Shown here one piece after another: positions 47,181 through 58,514 of a DNA stretch of 64,000 nucleotides. Each line of letters starts with the position of its first letter. Position 1 is the stretch's first letter. A program made the translations under genes and the position numbers. Under the pieces are notes generated by a model. It ran no database searches. It worked only from the letters and a program-made list of their open reading frames with translations, and had not been told where the DNA came from. This stretch comes from Diadophis punctatus similis (taxonomy: Eukaryota > Chordata > Lepidosauria > Squamata > Dipsadidae): the NCBI GenBank assembly GCA_023053685.1, contig JALIGW010000001.1, positions 56,992,859-57,056,858 on the forward strand. The letters run 5' to 3'.

Positions 47181-47889
47181 TGTGGCTGTTACTATTCACT
47201 TCACTTTCTCAGCAACCATCACTGTCATTACATAACCTTCCAGTTTAATTAAACAATATCATTCATGGAGCCAGTTCTCTACAAAGCAATGCCAGTGTAT
47301 TTCCAGTCAGCTGAGACAAAACTCACACTGCAAACACCGATCCTTCAAGCAACTTGATACCACACTACCCACTGCCTTATACTCATTCTCCCTTCTAACA
47401 CAAGGAGCTAGAAAGTGACCACTGAGTCACCCCATTAATCTACATTCCCCAGAAATGTTGACTCAGGTGGCTCATTTCCCCCCCCCTAGCATGCTGTGTC
47501 ACAGATTTCTCCAGCCTTACCAGAGGGATCTGGAATCATTTCTATGCAAAGCATGTATTCTGTCACTGAGCATATTGATTTGGAGAACAGTAAACCGTAA
47601 CACCATGGGAGGAGAATTTGCAATTTGGAAACAATTTCTTGTCCTAATATTGTGGTTTATCTCTTGGGAACTTCTGTATTTTCTCTATGTAACCTTGAAA
47701 ATACACAAAATGTATTAGGAAGGCAATGGTCAGTAGCCATAAGGCCCCAAAGCCATGTCCTTTGAGATAAGAAAGAAACCATTCCTGTTGAGGAATGTTC
47801 ATTTGTTGTGTTTTATCCAGGGAGATAAATCCAAGAAACAGGGAGCAATTAAACATGCATTGCTAATTATGGGCGCTGGAACTAGAAAT
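47181..47889. other. Unassigned spacer before a CR1 fragment
   Basis: No exon or repeat family recognised, apart from a run of C residues near 47479-47486. Confidence 0.4.
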
Positions 47890-48126
47890 GAATTTGAACA
47901 AAGAAATTTTCTTCAGTTGGAGAAAATATTGAGGACTGTCTCTTCCCTAGAAGTAAGGTATAAAAGGAACAGCTTGCCTTCAGAAGTTGTGGGAGCTTCA
48001 TCACTGGAAGCTTTCAAGAAGAGACTGGACTGCCATTTGTCAGAAATGGTGTAGGGTCTCCTACTTGGGCGGGAGGTTGGATTAGAAGACCTACAAGCTC
48101 CCTTCCAACTCTGTTAATCTGTTAAG
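47890..48126 (+). mobile_element. CR1 LINE 3' end
   Basis: The frame reads RNSLPSEVVGASSLEAFKKR then LDCHLSEMV and a stop at 48052-48054, which is the conserved C-terminus of CR1 ORF2. The 3'UTR (GAGGTTGGATTAGAAGACCT then CCCTTCCAACTCTGTTAATC) ends with two TTAATCTG-like units matching the short CR1 terminal repeats. 5'-truncated. Confidence 0.88.
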
Positions 48127-48390
48127 CACATAAAGGACACTTTTACCCAGAACTTTGACACCACTCAACACTCTAGCCCACCATTGTGATCCCACCTGCC
48201 TTAGGCAGCTAAGTCAATTAATTTCTGACTTGGCTATTGCTTAGAACGAATGTTCAGAAACAGCAACAAGGCAGAAAGTCCAACTTTATCGAGCTCTTTG
48301 GTTGTCCTCCCATCTATCTCTTTTAAGCAATGGCATCAGCCATCCCATCAACACTTCTTGGGTTAAATAAACAGAATGGAGGTTAAAAAA

Positions 48391-48547
48391 GAGCCAGTTT
48401 AGTATAGTGCTTAAAGTGCTGTCCAGAAACCAGGAGACCATGAGTTCTAGTTCTAGCCTTAGGCATGAAAAACTGGCTGGGTGATTTTCAATCAGTTATT
48501 CTCAACTCACACAAGGTTGTTGCTATAAAAAATAAAATAAAGGCAGG
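48391..48547 (+). mobile_element. tRNA-derived SINE
   Basis: GAGCCAGTTTAGTATAGTGC then TTAAAGTGCTGTCCAGAAAC, GGGTGATTTTCAATCAG and an AAAATAAAATAAA end. The same family as 53035-53653. GTTAAATAAACA occurs both near its left side (48362-48373) and right after it (48550-48561) and may be the target duplication, although 17 nt separate the left copy from the head. Confidence 0.7.
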
Positions 48548-48746
48548 ATGTTAAATAAACAACTGAAGATTGTTGTCACCTGTTCTCCCACAATGAACAA
48601 CTTCCCCTTGGTGATGAACATAACGTGAAAAACTGTGACTTGAAATGTGAGATAGGCAAGTGGTAAAGAGTATAAATGAATGAAAGGAAAGAAAGAAAAA
48701 TAGATATCTTGCATGGTTGCAATTATAAGAGAAAGGGGAAGAATGT

Positions 48747-48880
48747 ACATACATACATACATACTTACTACATACATACATACATACATACATACATACA
48801 TACTTACTTACTTACTACATACATACATACATACATACATACATACATACATACATACATACATACAGTACATACAGTAC
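48747..48880. repeat. (ACAT)n microsatellite with ACTT interruptions
   Basis: Tetranucleotide run broken by TACTTACTA blocks near 48770 and 48805, and by CAGTACATACAGTAC near its end. Confidence 0.96.
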
Positions 48881-48882
48881 AT

Positions 48883-49654
48883 GTAGGAGGCACAGTGGCC
48901 TAACAATTAAGATGCTGGGCTTGCTGACTGGAAAGTTGGCAGTTCAAGATTCACGTACTACATGACAGGATAAGCTCTAATTTCTGCCCCAGCTCCTGCC
49001 AACCTAGAAATTTGAAAGCATGCAAAAATGCAAGTAAATAAATAGTTACCCTTTCAATGGGAAGGTAACAGCATTATGTGCATCTCAGTATATAATCATG
49101 CCAGCCACATGACCATAGAAGCATATTCAGACAATGCTGGTCCCTCGGTTAGGAAATGGAAATGAGCACTACCCCCTAGACCAGTGATGGCAAACCTATG
49201 GCACGGGTGCCACAGGTGGCACGCGGAGCCATATCTGCCGGCACATGAGCCATTGCCTAGCTCAGCTCCAGCGTGCATGTGCACACCGGCCAGCTGATTT
49301 TTGGCTCACAGGGAGGCTCTGGGAGGGCGTTTTCAGCTTCTGGAGGGCCTCCGGGGGGACTGGGAAGGGTGTTTTTGCCCTCCCCAGGCTCCAGGGAAGC
49401 CTCTGGAGCCTGGGGAGGATGAAAAATGGGCCTACCAGGCCCACCAGAAGTTGGGAAACGGGCCATTTCCAGCCTTCAGAGGCCCTCCGGGGGAGCGGGG
49501 GAGGCCGTTTTCGCCCTCCCCAGGCATTGAATTATGGGTGTGGGCACTCGCACATGCGCGATAGCATGCGCACATGCACTTTCGGCACCCAGGGAAAAAA
49601 GGTTTGCCATCACTGCCCTAGACTCAGACATGACCGGGCAGGGAAATCTTTACA
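48883..49654 (+). mobile_element. tRNA-derived SINE interrupted by a hAT MITE
   Basis: The head reads GTAGGAGGCACAGTGGCCTA and GGCTTGCTGACTGGAAAGTT. The body has CCCAGCTCCTGCCAACCTAG, AATGGGAAGGTAACAGC, CATGCCAGCCACATGACC and GAGCACTACCCCCTAGAC. It resumes after the MITE with ACTCAGACATGACCGGGCAG and ends in an ATCC microsatellite. Removing the MITE and one duplication restores the usual block order of this SINE. Confidence 0.85.
49182..49615. mobile_element. hAT MITE with CAGTGATGGC ends, inside a SINE
   Basis: The termini are CAGTGATGGCAAACCTATGG and (opposite strand) CAGTGATGGCAAACCTTTTT. An exact 8-bp duplication CCCTAGAC flanks it (49174-49181 and 49616-49623). The interior has GC-rich repeated blocks of the CTCCCCAGGCTCCAGGGAAG type. 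The open frames across it have no known domain. Confidence 0.93.
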
Positions 49655-49743
49655 TCCATCCATCCATCCATCCATCCATCCATCCATCCATCCATCCATC
49701 CATCCATCCATCCATCCATACATACATACATACATACATACAT
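49655..49743. repeat. (ATCC)n(ATAC)n microsatellite
   Basis: About 16 ATCC units then ATAC units, forming the expanded tail of the SINE upstream. Confidence 0.97.
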
Positions 49744-49894
49744 GTTATATTAATACATACATAATTTTAATGTTAATATTTGTCATTTTAATATTTTAAT
49801 GCTTTATTTTGTTGTTTTGATTATGCTGTAAACCATAATAATGCCACAGTGCAGGAATAACATTAGGAAGAAGTAGTTATGCTGTAAACCACTC

Positions 49895-50480
49895 AGCGTT
49901 GCTTGTAATTTATTTGCAAACGGTTCGTCCCCATTCGAGGAGACATCTTCAGTGCACTTTGGATTGTGCTTGTCTGGGGGAGCACTGGCACTTTAAATAC
50001 CTTTCTGAGTCCTTGTCTGATTTCAGGTTGTGGGATTGGCTGGCTGTAGTTGCTGCCAGTTCTTGGTTTTAAGTACTTGGTTTTAAGTGCTGTCTGTGTG
50101 ATGTAAATTAGTGCTGGTATTGTTGTTCGGATGTGTTCTGATGATGTCATGGTCTGGTTTCGGGTTGATTTGATCGGCTGCATATGATGTGGTTCGATTT
50201 CTTGTGATCTGTTGAGTTATAACTTTGTTTGCAACGTGGCTGTTTGTTGGTCTTTAAATGCTGCCTTCGGGATCATGGTTGATGTTGTTCTTTCATTCTA
50301 AGTGGTTGGTAGATTGGGTCAATGTCAATGTGTCTGTTTATTGATTTATTGGTGAAAAACCAGGCTTCTAGGAATTCCCCTTCTCTCCTTGACTTCACCT
50401 GGTTACAACTGTGGTCCCGGTTAGATCGAATTTGTGTCCTTTTGAGAATTCCTATGAATTTAGGAATTCATAGATTGCTG
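49895..50480 (-). mobile_element. Penelope-like element 3' end
   Basis: On the minus strand a frame near 50390-50330 reads EAWFFTNKSINRHIDI-like residues followed by DPIYQPLR, the end of the GIY-YIG region of Penelope-like elements. Downstream comes a non-coding stretch with GTGCCAGTGCTCCCCCAGAC and CACTGAAGATGTCTCCTCGA and a terminus near 49895. Stops interrupt the frame after PLR. The copy is truncated and decayed. Confidence 0.65.
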
Positions 50481-51539
50481 ATATCTGCACACTACATTCA
50501 TATACTAACAATGGAAACAGATATTTGCTCTGGGGGAAATATACACCATTCTAAATGGATGCACTCAGGATTGGGGTGATTATTTTGTTGGGTGCCATGA
50601 ATGGATTAGTGGGATTAAGATTAGCTCATTTGGAGAAATAAAAATGAATGAGACTGGTGATTGGTGTTTATTTGTTTAGCAAATGGCTTTTGTTTGGCAT
50701 ACTTGATTAAAGAATAAGTGTATTCATGAATACACATGGAAAAGGAATGTACTCAAAGGTATGATTGATTCGATTATTTATGATGAAAGAAATGACGAAG
50801 ATGCAAATACTGAGCAGTTCTAAATGTTGAACAGGTCATTATTTGGTAGTATTCTTGGTGAATCTTGGGAAAAATGAGATGGGAAAAAGGAAAGAATGAA
50901 ATAAAAGAAAGCAAAAATAGAATACCCGAAAGATTACAAAGTAGGAATCTTATATTAAAAGCATTAGAGGATAAATTAATCTCCACACAGAATGAATGGA
51001 AGTGGACATAAGGAAAGAGGTTGTGGAAGTTTCTTGGAACAGAACAAAATGAACTCTGTTACAATGTGATAGAAGGGTGGGGTGTTATTCTAATAAGATG
51101 GATGAAAAAGGATGTTTGATCAAATTATTAAATGGAAAAAACTGTGGATAACAAAAATGCATGGCAGAGAATAATTGCTACAAAACAATGGGGATGAGAG
51201 AAAAACATTGAATGATACATGTGGTAAGAAAAAATAGTTGCAAAGAATATAATCAAAGATATTAAAGAAGGCTTAGAAGAGGTAAAGAAAATACAGACTA
51301 ATTTTGGAGGAAATTAAACATTACTTTGAAATGGATCGAAAAGGCCAATTAAGGCACATCCAGCAGTGTGAATAGAGTTAAAAATAAAAGTGACGAAATG
51401 ATCAAGAATGAAAATGAAATGAGGAAGGAGCTGTAAATGCTATTGTCCAAGGAAAAAAATGGCTGAAAGGTAAGTCATAATTAATTCTGTATTGGAAGGT
51501 TTTGAAAAACAGTACGGCTGCAAATGTTGGTCGGTTAGC
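50481..51539. other. Unassigned, possibly decayed LINE
   Basis: Lysine/glutamate/asparagine-rich texture on the + strand leads into the RTE-like fragment at 51540; it may be part of the same decayed element. No firm motif before 51540. Confidence 0.35.
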
Positions 51540-52110
51540 TGTGCTTCTTGTTTAACGTGTTTGTGACAAATGATTCAAAGCATGCCTGTAACTGTATCCC
51601 CCTGCAAGGAAAAGAGAACAAGTTTGAATGCCAAACCCCCCCACCCCCCCGCGCGGATGATTTGGTGACTGAGAAGGCGTTTGGCAGAACCCCCATTGAA
51701 AGGCTACGAGAAGTGAAAATGAGCAAAGTCTGGGAAATGCAGTGTGGTGTTATGCCAGGCAGAGAATGTGCAAATTAGATATCTGTTCTTTAGCAGGTCA
51801 TTGAGAAATTAGGAGAGTGAGAAAGAAAGTTTGTTATATGTTTGGTTGGTAGAAGGGAAGTGGGTGGTATTTGGATGGTTGCTAGGGATGAATGTTTTAG
51901 CTAAAATGCCAGCGTGTGCTGTAAAAGCATGATTCTGCCCATTTGGCTACATAAAAATGAGGGACTGATATGTCAGGAGAAATATAAAGGAGAGTTGAAG
52001 TAATGGAAATGGAGTACTTAAGAAATGAGCCTGTGGTAAAGCTAGAAGAGATAAGGTCAGGAATGGTTCCTAGTAATACAGAAGCTGAAAGGATCTAATG
52101 TCAACAATAA
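51540..52110 (+). pseudogene. Decayed RTE-like reverse transcriptase fragment
   Basis: Readable pieces are CNCIPLQGKENKFECQTP (fits the 'PLYKGKGDKFECGN' segment of RTE-like polymerases), FGRTPIERLREVK, and VWEMQCGVMPGREC..ISVL.QVIEK (fits EQCGFRKGRGCVDQIFVLRQ), in that order. Stops follow, and no active-site YADD motif is left. Different from the BovB copy at 29745-30600. Confidence 0.55.
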
Positions 52111-53034
52111 TATTTAAAACATTCCCAATTGCACTGAAGAAAACATATTTAATGGAGTCAGGTAGTATTTTAATTTAATAAATAATAATATGCAGAGTCA
52201 GAAAAAGTAAGGGCAAGAACAAAAATGAGAGAGGAGAGAATGTTTGAAAAAAATTCCCCAAAAGGGAAAGAAAAGGTTTAAGGGGAACTGTAGAATATTC
52301 CATAATAGCTTCTGAGTTCCCAGCTGAACAACTTGGGAAGGGGGGGGGGAGGTCAAGAAAGGGGCCCAACCACATGCCTTTTCTAAATATCTATCGCCAT
52401 CCTGACTTCTTCTTTTACCTCAGTGGATATCCTTGGCCTATAAGGAGAAAGTGGAAGCAGTAAAAAGAAAGGGTCATGCTACCATCATGACACTAACAGC
52501 TGTTTTGCCCATCCTGGCCCAAATGGCAGGGGGAAAGGCCAAGTTTTAATCTCCTTTTGAAAAGCCTGGAAGATCAAAGCCAACTATATATAAGTAGAGT
52601 TCATTCCCAAGGGTAGAGCTGCCCCCAACTGGCCACCTGACATACCAGTGAATGTTTTCAAAAATAATTTTGCCTGGAATTGTTATGTTCAAAGTTGTTA
52701 TGACCACTTTTTTGTAGCTCAGTCAGAACTCTGCCCCTGTTGCCCCCATCAGACAGAAAACATGATGTGTATCTAACTGTGGAAGATTATTATCAGGTGG
52801 CAATCTTTTTTATATTACTTACCTTTCCCTCTTAAATAAGGATCGACCACCTAGCTTTCTGGAACAGCACTTCAAAATGTTCCAGAAGTGCTATTTTAAA
52901 GTAAAGAATAACACCAATCAAATATTCCTTTCATTTGCAAACATTTTAATTGCAGTTTAGAAATAAAGGCACTACAAACACAATGAAACTGGAAGTCACT
53001 TTATGCCAAGACTTGTTCCACTGTAAACTCTTCT
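52111..53034. other. Unassigned spacer
   Basis: Nothing recognised apart from a run of G residues near 52341-52350. Confidence 0.4.
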
Positions 53035-53653
53035 GAGAGTCAGGCTGGTGTAGTGGTTAAGGCCAGGTGTGAGTTCCAACTTACCTCGGTGCAGGTTCGC
53101 TCCCTCCCATGCTGCGTGGGTGCGCCTCGTGGGCATGCCTCATGGGCGTGTGCGCGCTTCACACATGCGCATATGCGCAGTAATGAAAAATCCAAAAAAA
53201 CCCCAAAGCCGAAAAAAAGATGGTGACCGTATGCACAGTGCCGGAACTTGGCTTCTGCGCAAGCTCAGAAGAAAAAAAAACATTTAAAAAATATTTAAAA
53301 GATGCAAAAAAATGCAATTTTTTTAAAAAAAGATGGTGGCACCCACGGACTGGCACCGACCGATCCAGTTCGGTGACATCATTGTGATGTCACCAGCAGG
53401 TCGCTACCAGTTTGGGCGAACCGGTCCGAACCGGGAGGAACCCACCCCTGGTTAAGGTACCAGACTAGAAACGGGAAGATCTAAGGTAGTATTTCCTTAG
53501 CCACAAAGTTAGCTGGGTGATCTTGGGCCAGTCACTTTCTCTCAGTCCTAGGAAAGAACAAAACCACTTCTAAAAAACCTTGCCAAGTAAACTGCAGGAT
53601 TTGTCAAGCAGTTTCTGATGACTGAACATGACTGAAGGGAAGCAAAAAAAAAA
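53035..53653 (+). mobile_element. tRNA-derived SINE interrupted by a hAT MITE
   Basis: The head GAGAGTCAGGCTGGTGTAGT ends at GGTTAAGGC. After the MITE it resumes with GTTAAGGTACCAGACTAGAA, then TTGGGCCAGTCACTTTCTCT, AAAACCTTGCCAAGTAAACT and TGACTGAACATGACTGAAGG with an A-rich tail. It belongs to the same family as 48391-48547. Confidence 0.88.
53064..53450. mobile_element. hAT MITE with CAGGTGTGAGTTCC ends, inside a SINE
   Basis: The left end CAGGTGTGAGTTCC and inverted right end (CAGGGGTGGGTTCCTCCCGG on the opposite strand) define it. Flanks GTTAAGGC (53056-53063) and GTTAAGGT (53451-53458) match at seven of eight bases. Interior blocks GATGGTGGCACCCACGGACT and GTGATGTCACCAGCAGG are shared with the copies at 37111, 56827 and 58089. 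Confidence 0.9.
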
Positions 53654-54827
53654 TCATATCAATATTATCAAATGCGTTAGAAGCTTTCTTACACAAACAC
53701 CCATTTGGAGGCTCAGTTAAGGGTTATCTACAAGTTCCTGATCACAATGGCATCATCTCCGTTTGGAGTGATTGTACATTGTACATTGTACCTGGAAATG
53801 GAAAGACTCTATTTTTGAGTTTTCTAGTATGCTGTAAGGTAAGGCTTTGCTCCCGCAAATTTTGTTGAAAGCTGCCTACAAAGAAAAGTGGCATTTGTTG
53901 AAAAGTTGTCACATTGCACCACCCATGATGTTCTTTTTGCTTCACATTATCAGTTATATAACTGCCATTGTGCTGTGACAGTAGTAACCCACTGTACTGA
54001 TAATTGAGGAACAAACTCCATATTCCAGTTGACACCCTTTCTAATTACATCTCACCTTCATTAGGCCATTAAAGTGATAAATGCAAGCAATTACACTGAA
54101 CCCCAGTGAAACACTCGGTCTGTGACAAGCACTGACTACAACATGAATTATATGTCCAGGAGCCCTGCAAATCATTGGCGATGCAGGGACAAAAATTCAC
54201 AAATGAAACAGACGCTCCATTGATGAGATAGTTGATGGCTTTACATTTCACTGCTACAGTCAAACACAGCTATTTTTCTGGACTCATCATTCCACTAGTG
54301 CAAAGTCTCAGGGTCTTGTCTTTTTTAATTAACCCTCCCCGAACAGAAAAAATGCTTCTAAGTGTGTCTGGGAGGACTATCTGTCAAATAAGGTCTGCAG
54401 TGCCACATCATTCAAAAAAATATTGCAAATATATGCTCAGTCTCTGAAATGAAAGGCTAACAAACAAGACAAGGGGAGGTAAGTATGCTACTGAGACCGG
54501 CTTGAGAGTAATAGTCTCGTCAAAACAGGACTTTGAGCCAAAATCCTAAACCCCACTCAGTAAAATAGGGTTTCTAACACAGCAAGATGAGCACTTAGTA
54601 TTTTGAACCAAGAGTAACATGCAAATACGTGCATATTCCAATCAAAACAACTCCTTGTACCATAAAAATTGTAAATTACCTAAGGACACCGATGTTTTAG
54701 AATAAATATATCACTTGCTTCTTTGTGCAATCAGCATTGGCTCATTCTTAGCTAGCCATATATATCTTAATTACTAGGAACACACATGACTACTAGGCTG
54801 TAAATGAATATGATTTGTCATTTCCAT
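53654..54827. other. Unassigned spacer
   Basis: No exon or repeat family recognised. A short TGTACAT triplication lies at 53772-53790. Confidence 0.4.
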
Positions 54828-54835
54828 GCTCAGAT

Positions 54836-55214
54836 CAGAGGCGGGTTTCAGCAGGTTCTGACCAGTTCTGAAGAATCGGTAGCGGAAATTTTTAGTATTT
54901 CGGAAAACCGGTAGCGGAAATTTTGAATTCGGAGAACCGGTAAATACCATCTCTGACTGGCCCCGCCCGCATCTATTCTCTGCCTCCTGAGCACCAGCTG
55001 ATTGGGAGGAAATGGGGATTTTGCAGTAACCTTCTCCTGGAGTGGGGAGGGAATGGAGATTTTGCAGTATCCTTCCCCTGGAGTGGGATGGGAATGGAGA
55101 TTTTGCAGTATCCTTCCCCCGCCATGCCCACCAAGCCACGCCCACCAAGCCAAGCCACACCCACCAAGCCACGTCCACAGAACCGCTAGTAAAAAAATTT
55201 GAATCCCACCACTG
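54836..55214. mobile_element. hAT MITE with internal 44-bp tandem repeats
   Basis: The ends are CAGAGGCGGGTTTCAGCAGG and (opposite strand) CAGTGGTGGGATTCAAATTT. An exact 8-bp duplication GCTCAGAT lies at 54828-54835 and 55215-55222. Inside, a unit of about 44 bp around GGAGATTTTGCAGTATCCTT is repeated three times (55007-55120), followed by CACGCCCACCAAGCC repeats. Frames across it are repeat artefacts. Confidence 0.93.
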
Positions 55215-55222
55215 GCTCAGAT

Positions 55223-55854
55223 ATCTTATTTGTGGGACTGTATTTGGTGTTCCCCATCACCTGTTTCTCAGCAATTCATGTTTGCTTCTTCTAGCTCTTC
55301 CACAGTATCTTTTTTAAGATGCTGCCGCTGCATTTGAGAAGCACCCTAACTGATGCTGAAGTTCATGTGGATCTCTCTGAAGTGACATTCCACGTTAACT
55401 TTAGTTAGGCTAAGATGTCTGGAAACTCTGCCTTGATATTAGGAATAACATCAGATCCACATTAAAAAAAAAAATAACATGCTGCAAAAGAACCTTGAAG
55501 CCAAGCAGAGGCACCTTGTTCCTGAAAAGATTATTTCATGTGGGATTACTTCATTAGGAGGGACCAGAGCACATCTCCTGTATTAACATAATAATGATGG
55601 AATGGAGCAGATGCTGAGGGATAGCTGATAGCTCAGTTGAGAATAAGAGGGTCCATAGTCTTCACAACAAACACACTATATCAGCTGTTTGCCTAATTCA
55701 CAAACAACTGACAAATTGAGCTTAAAGACCATAACTAAGGGCAATCAGCAGCAGCAAATCAGAAAAGTGCTCCTGCTTCAGTTTTCTCTTATTAAACAAC
55801 ATCAAAGCTTGGGCTTCTGCAGAATTTTATTTATTTATATTCCTGAGGTCAATC
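55223..55854. other. Unassigned spacer
   Basis: Nothing recognised. Confidence 0.4.
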
Positions 55855-55862
55855 TTCTATTC

Positions 55863-56021
55863 CAGGGGTATCAAACTCACGGCCCGCGGCCTGGATGCGT
55901 GGCCAGATGTGTGGCCGGATGCCCAGATGCACTGGCCATGCCCACCCCTGGTTTAGAGAGGGGGGGGAAGTCACGATATGTCACGTGACAACAACATGAA
56001 GCTGCAAATTTGACACCCCTG
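55863..56021. mobile_element. Short hAT MITE with CAGGGGTATCAAACTC ends
   Basis: The left end is CAGGGGTATCAAACTCACGG and the right end, on the other strand, CAGGGGTGTCAAATTTGCAG. An exact 8-bp duplication TTCTATTC lies at 55855-55862 and 56022-56029. Only 159 bp long. Confidence 0.93.
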
Positions 56022-56029
56022 TTCTATTC

Positions 56030-56584
56030 TATCACATTGAGACCAGTTGGTGTTGTAGCGGATTGCTTCCAGTTAAACCAAGGAAAACAATAAACATGGA
56101 AAGAGTATTAGGGACCAGACAAGGGTAAAATGGAATGGGGTACTGTAGTGTGTGTGGTTCAGCCTGTTGTGGAACCTCAACCATGGTGTAGCATGATAAG
56201 GTTGATGCCTTGATGGGCCATCCCACGAGGCCATGATATATATTTTTATTTCCACATCATAACATGCCATGTGAACAATTCTGTGCTGGCAGCCAAGGTA
56301 TAGAGAATTTAACACATTATGTAAAATCAATTACTCATAACTTACAGGGGGTTGCAGCGGAGCCAGGGCAATCAAAGCCCTTCCCCTTTTTTATCTGTGT
56401 TGTGATGAACACAGAAAGGGGCAGAGCCTTATAACTGTGGTTATAGGAGTCATCTTGATTTTTTTTTACTTCCTCCACAGATTTACATAGTTGGGCAGGA
56501 ATAGCAAAACTATAGAAACATGTACCAACAGGATTCAGCAGTGCAGTGAGTGACCTCCAGGGACAGGTTAAGCTACCAGTTTAC
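56030..56584. other. Unassigned spacer
   Basis: Nothing recognised. Confidence 0.4.
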
Positions 56585-56770
56585 TGTATTTATTTATTCA
56601 ATTTCTATACCGCCCCCCTATCTCAGCCAAATAACTCTGAACAAATTACAATGTTAAACCTATAAAACACTGAAAACAATTTATAACAATTAAAACATCC
56701 AAAGAATTCAAATTGCTTATCCATTGTTGCTTATCCATTCAAAATAAAAGGATCAATTAAGTATCTGAAA
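56585..56770 (-). mobile_element. Old L2-like LINE 3' end
   Basis: TATTTATTTATTCAATTTCT then ATACCGCCCCCCTATCTCAG followed by AACAAATTACAATGTTAAAC has the layout of an L2 3' end on the minus strand. Confidence 0.5.
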
Positions 56771-56826
56771 AAAGGATCAATTATATAACTCAACTTCTAT
56801 TTCTTTTCTGGGAATATTGTGCTAGA

Positions 56827-57173
56827 CAGTGGTGGGTTCCTACCGGTGCGGTCCAGTGCGCCGTTCCGGTAGGGACCTGCCGATTGCGCAATTTGCGCGT
56901 GACTGCTCCGGTGCCGTCTTCGCTGGTCCGTTGCGTGGCACCATCTTTTTCCCCAAATTTTTGGCCTTTTTTTGCTTCCTGCACATGCGTGAAAGCAAAA
57001 TCTCACAAGGGGACACTCACTCACGTGAGATTTCAGCGATTTTTTGCTTCCTGCGCATGCGCAGAAGCAAAATTGCACAAGGAGATGCACACACGTAGCG
57101 AGCGTGCGTGTGTGTGAAACGTGATGATGTACATGCAGCGCACCAGTAGCCAGGTAAGAGGAACCCACCCCTG
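56827..57173. mobile_element. hAT MITE with CAGTGGTGGGTTCC ends
   Basis: The left end CAGTGGTGGGTTCCTACCGG and inverted right end (CAGGGGTGGGTTCCTCTTAC) are flanked by exact 8-bp repeats GTGCTAGA (56819-56826, 57174-57181). The interior contains TTTTTGCTTCCTGCGCATGC motifs repeated twice. A second MITE starts two bases after the right duplication. Confidence 0.94.
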
Positions 57174-57182
57174 GTGCTAGAC

Positions 57183-57317
57183 CAATGTTTCTCAACTTTA
57201 GCAACTTTAAGGCAAGTGGACTTCAACTCCCCGAATTCCTCAGACAATGTTGCTGGCTGAGTAAACCTGGGAGATGAAGTTCACTTGTCTTAAAGTTGCT
57301 AAGGTTGAGAAACATTG
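57183..57317. mobile_element. Palindromic MITE (CAATGTTTCTCAAC ends)
   Basis: The element is almost a full palindrome: the left half, with CTTTAAGGCAAGTGGACTTC, is the reverse complement of the right half, with GAAGTTCACTTGTCTTAAAG. The centre is near 57250. Three further relatives are in this window (59289, 62347, 62579). Its flanks TGCTAGAC and TGCTAAAT agree at six of eight bases. Confidence 0.85.
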
Positions 57318-57325
57318 TGCTAAAT

Positions 57326-58080
57326 TAATAGAAAAAAGAAGTTTAATGGAACAGGTCTCTTCCACACCAGAATATCCTCCCTCTTGTTCTGAATACTGAA
57401 GACTACCTGCCAAGAAAGAGGGATGGGCCCAGGGGAAAGTTCATGTACACCAATAGTATCTGTCTTCATCAAAGAGTTATTAAGGCCTAATAAGGTAGTT
57501 CATTAATTACCATTGAAAAAGTTATAAATGGGTAAGATCAATGTTAACAGAGGACAGCTTCCAACTTGTTTTCATAATAATTCAAAAATCTGATGAACCT
57601 GATAATGCTGACTGTACTTGAGAAGAGGAGGGACAGTTTTAACCTCAAAATGTACAGGAGTGATTAAAAAACAAGTGAATTTTCCCTAGGCAAATATGGT
57701 ATACTGTACTTCCGGCAAACCAGTCAAAGCATGCCAGTCTTCCATCCACCTTCCAAGAGGTGACAATACAAAATAGAGAACAAGGAAATGAGAAAAAATT
57801 GTTGCCAGGCTAGATAGTTTGCCAAATTGATGCCTGGCCAATGGGGATGCCCTTAGCCTATTGAAATCATGCCAGCAAATGACAGCAGGACTGAAAGAAG
57901 TAAGGAACATGATTCCTGAAAAGGCAGCCCTGTCCCAGATACCAAGATTGCATGTTTCTAAGGTCACTGTTAAGGAAACTAGAGCTAGGTTAACAATTTG
58001 GATGAGTTAAGTGGATAATGTCAATGCAGGTTAATGCAGGCAAGTGGGAATAACACAGAGAAGGTTAAAAGTAGCCATGA
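57326..58080. other. Unassigned spacer
   Basis: Nothing recognised. Confidence 0.4.
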
Positions 58081-58088
58081 CTGTGGAC

Positions 58089-58514
58089 CAGGGGCGGGTT
58101 CCTAATTTTTTACTACCAGTCTGTGGGTGTGGCTTATTTTGTGGGTGTGGCTTGCCAGCCATGTGACTGGGTGGGCGTGGCTTGCCAACCATGTGACCGG
58201 GTGGGCGTGGCTTCTCAGACTGCTGAAGGGAGGAGAATGGAGATAGCTCCTGCCTCCCGTTCTTTCAGCGTCTCACACGCTCCCTCAGCCATCCTCCCCT
58301 GCTTGGACTCACTGTGGGGTAGGAAGGCAGTACATGCGCAGTGCCGGAAGCTTGGCTTCTGGGCATGCGCAGAAGAAAATTTTTTTAAAAAATATTTTTT
58401 TAAAAAAATGGCAGTGCCCAGGAACTGGCAACCGACCGCACCGGTACTGTGACGTCACCAGCGGGCCGCTACCAGTGCTATAGAGTGGACCGCACCGGTA
58501 GGAACCCATCACTG
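58089..58514. mobile_element. hAT MITE with CAGGGGCGGGTTCC ends
   Basis: The left end CAGGGGCGGGTTCCTAATTT pairs with the right end (CAGTGATGGGTTCCTACCGG on the other strand). Exact 8-bp duplication CTGTGGAC lies at 58081-58088 and 58515-58522. Reverse-oriented relative of 37111-37738, but without the extra GC-rich middle. Confidence 0.93.

Noticed and set aside
49245..49799. 184-codon frame
   Set aside because: Runs across a hAT MITE, its target duplication and an ATCC/ATAC microsatellite.
53035..53660. tRNA gene in the TGGTTAAGG head
   Set aside because: Head belongs to a SINE; box-like sequences are present but no cloverleaf with a complete anticodon arm, and a MITE splits it.
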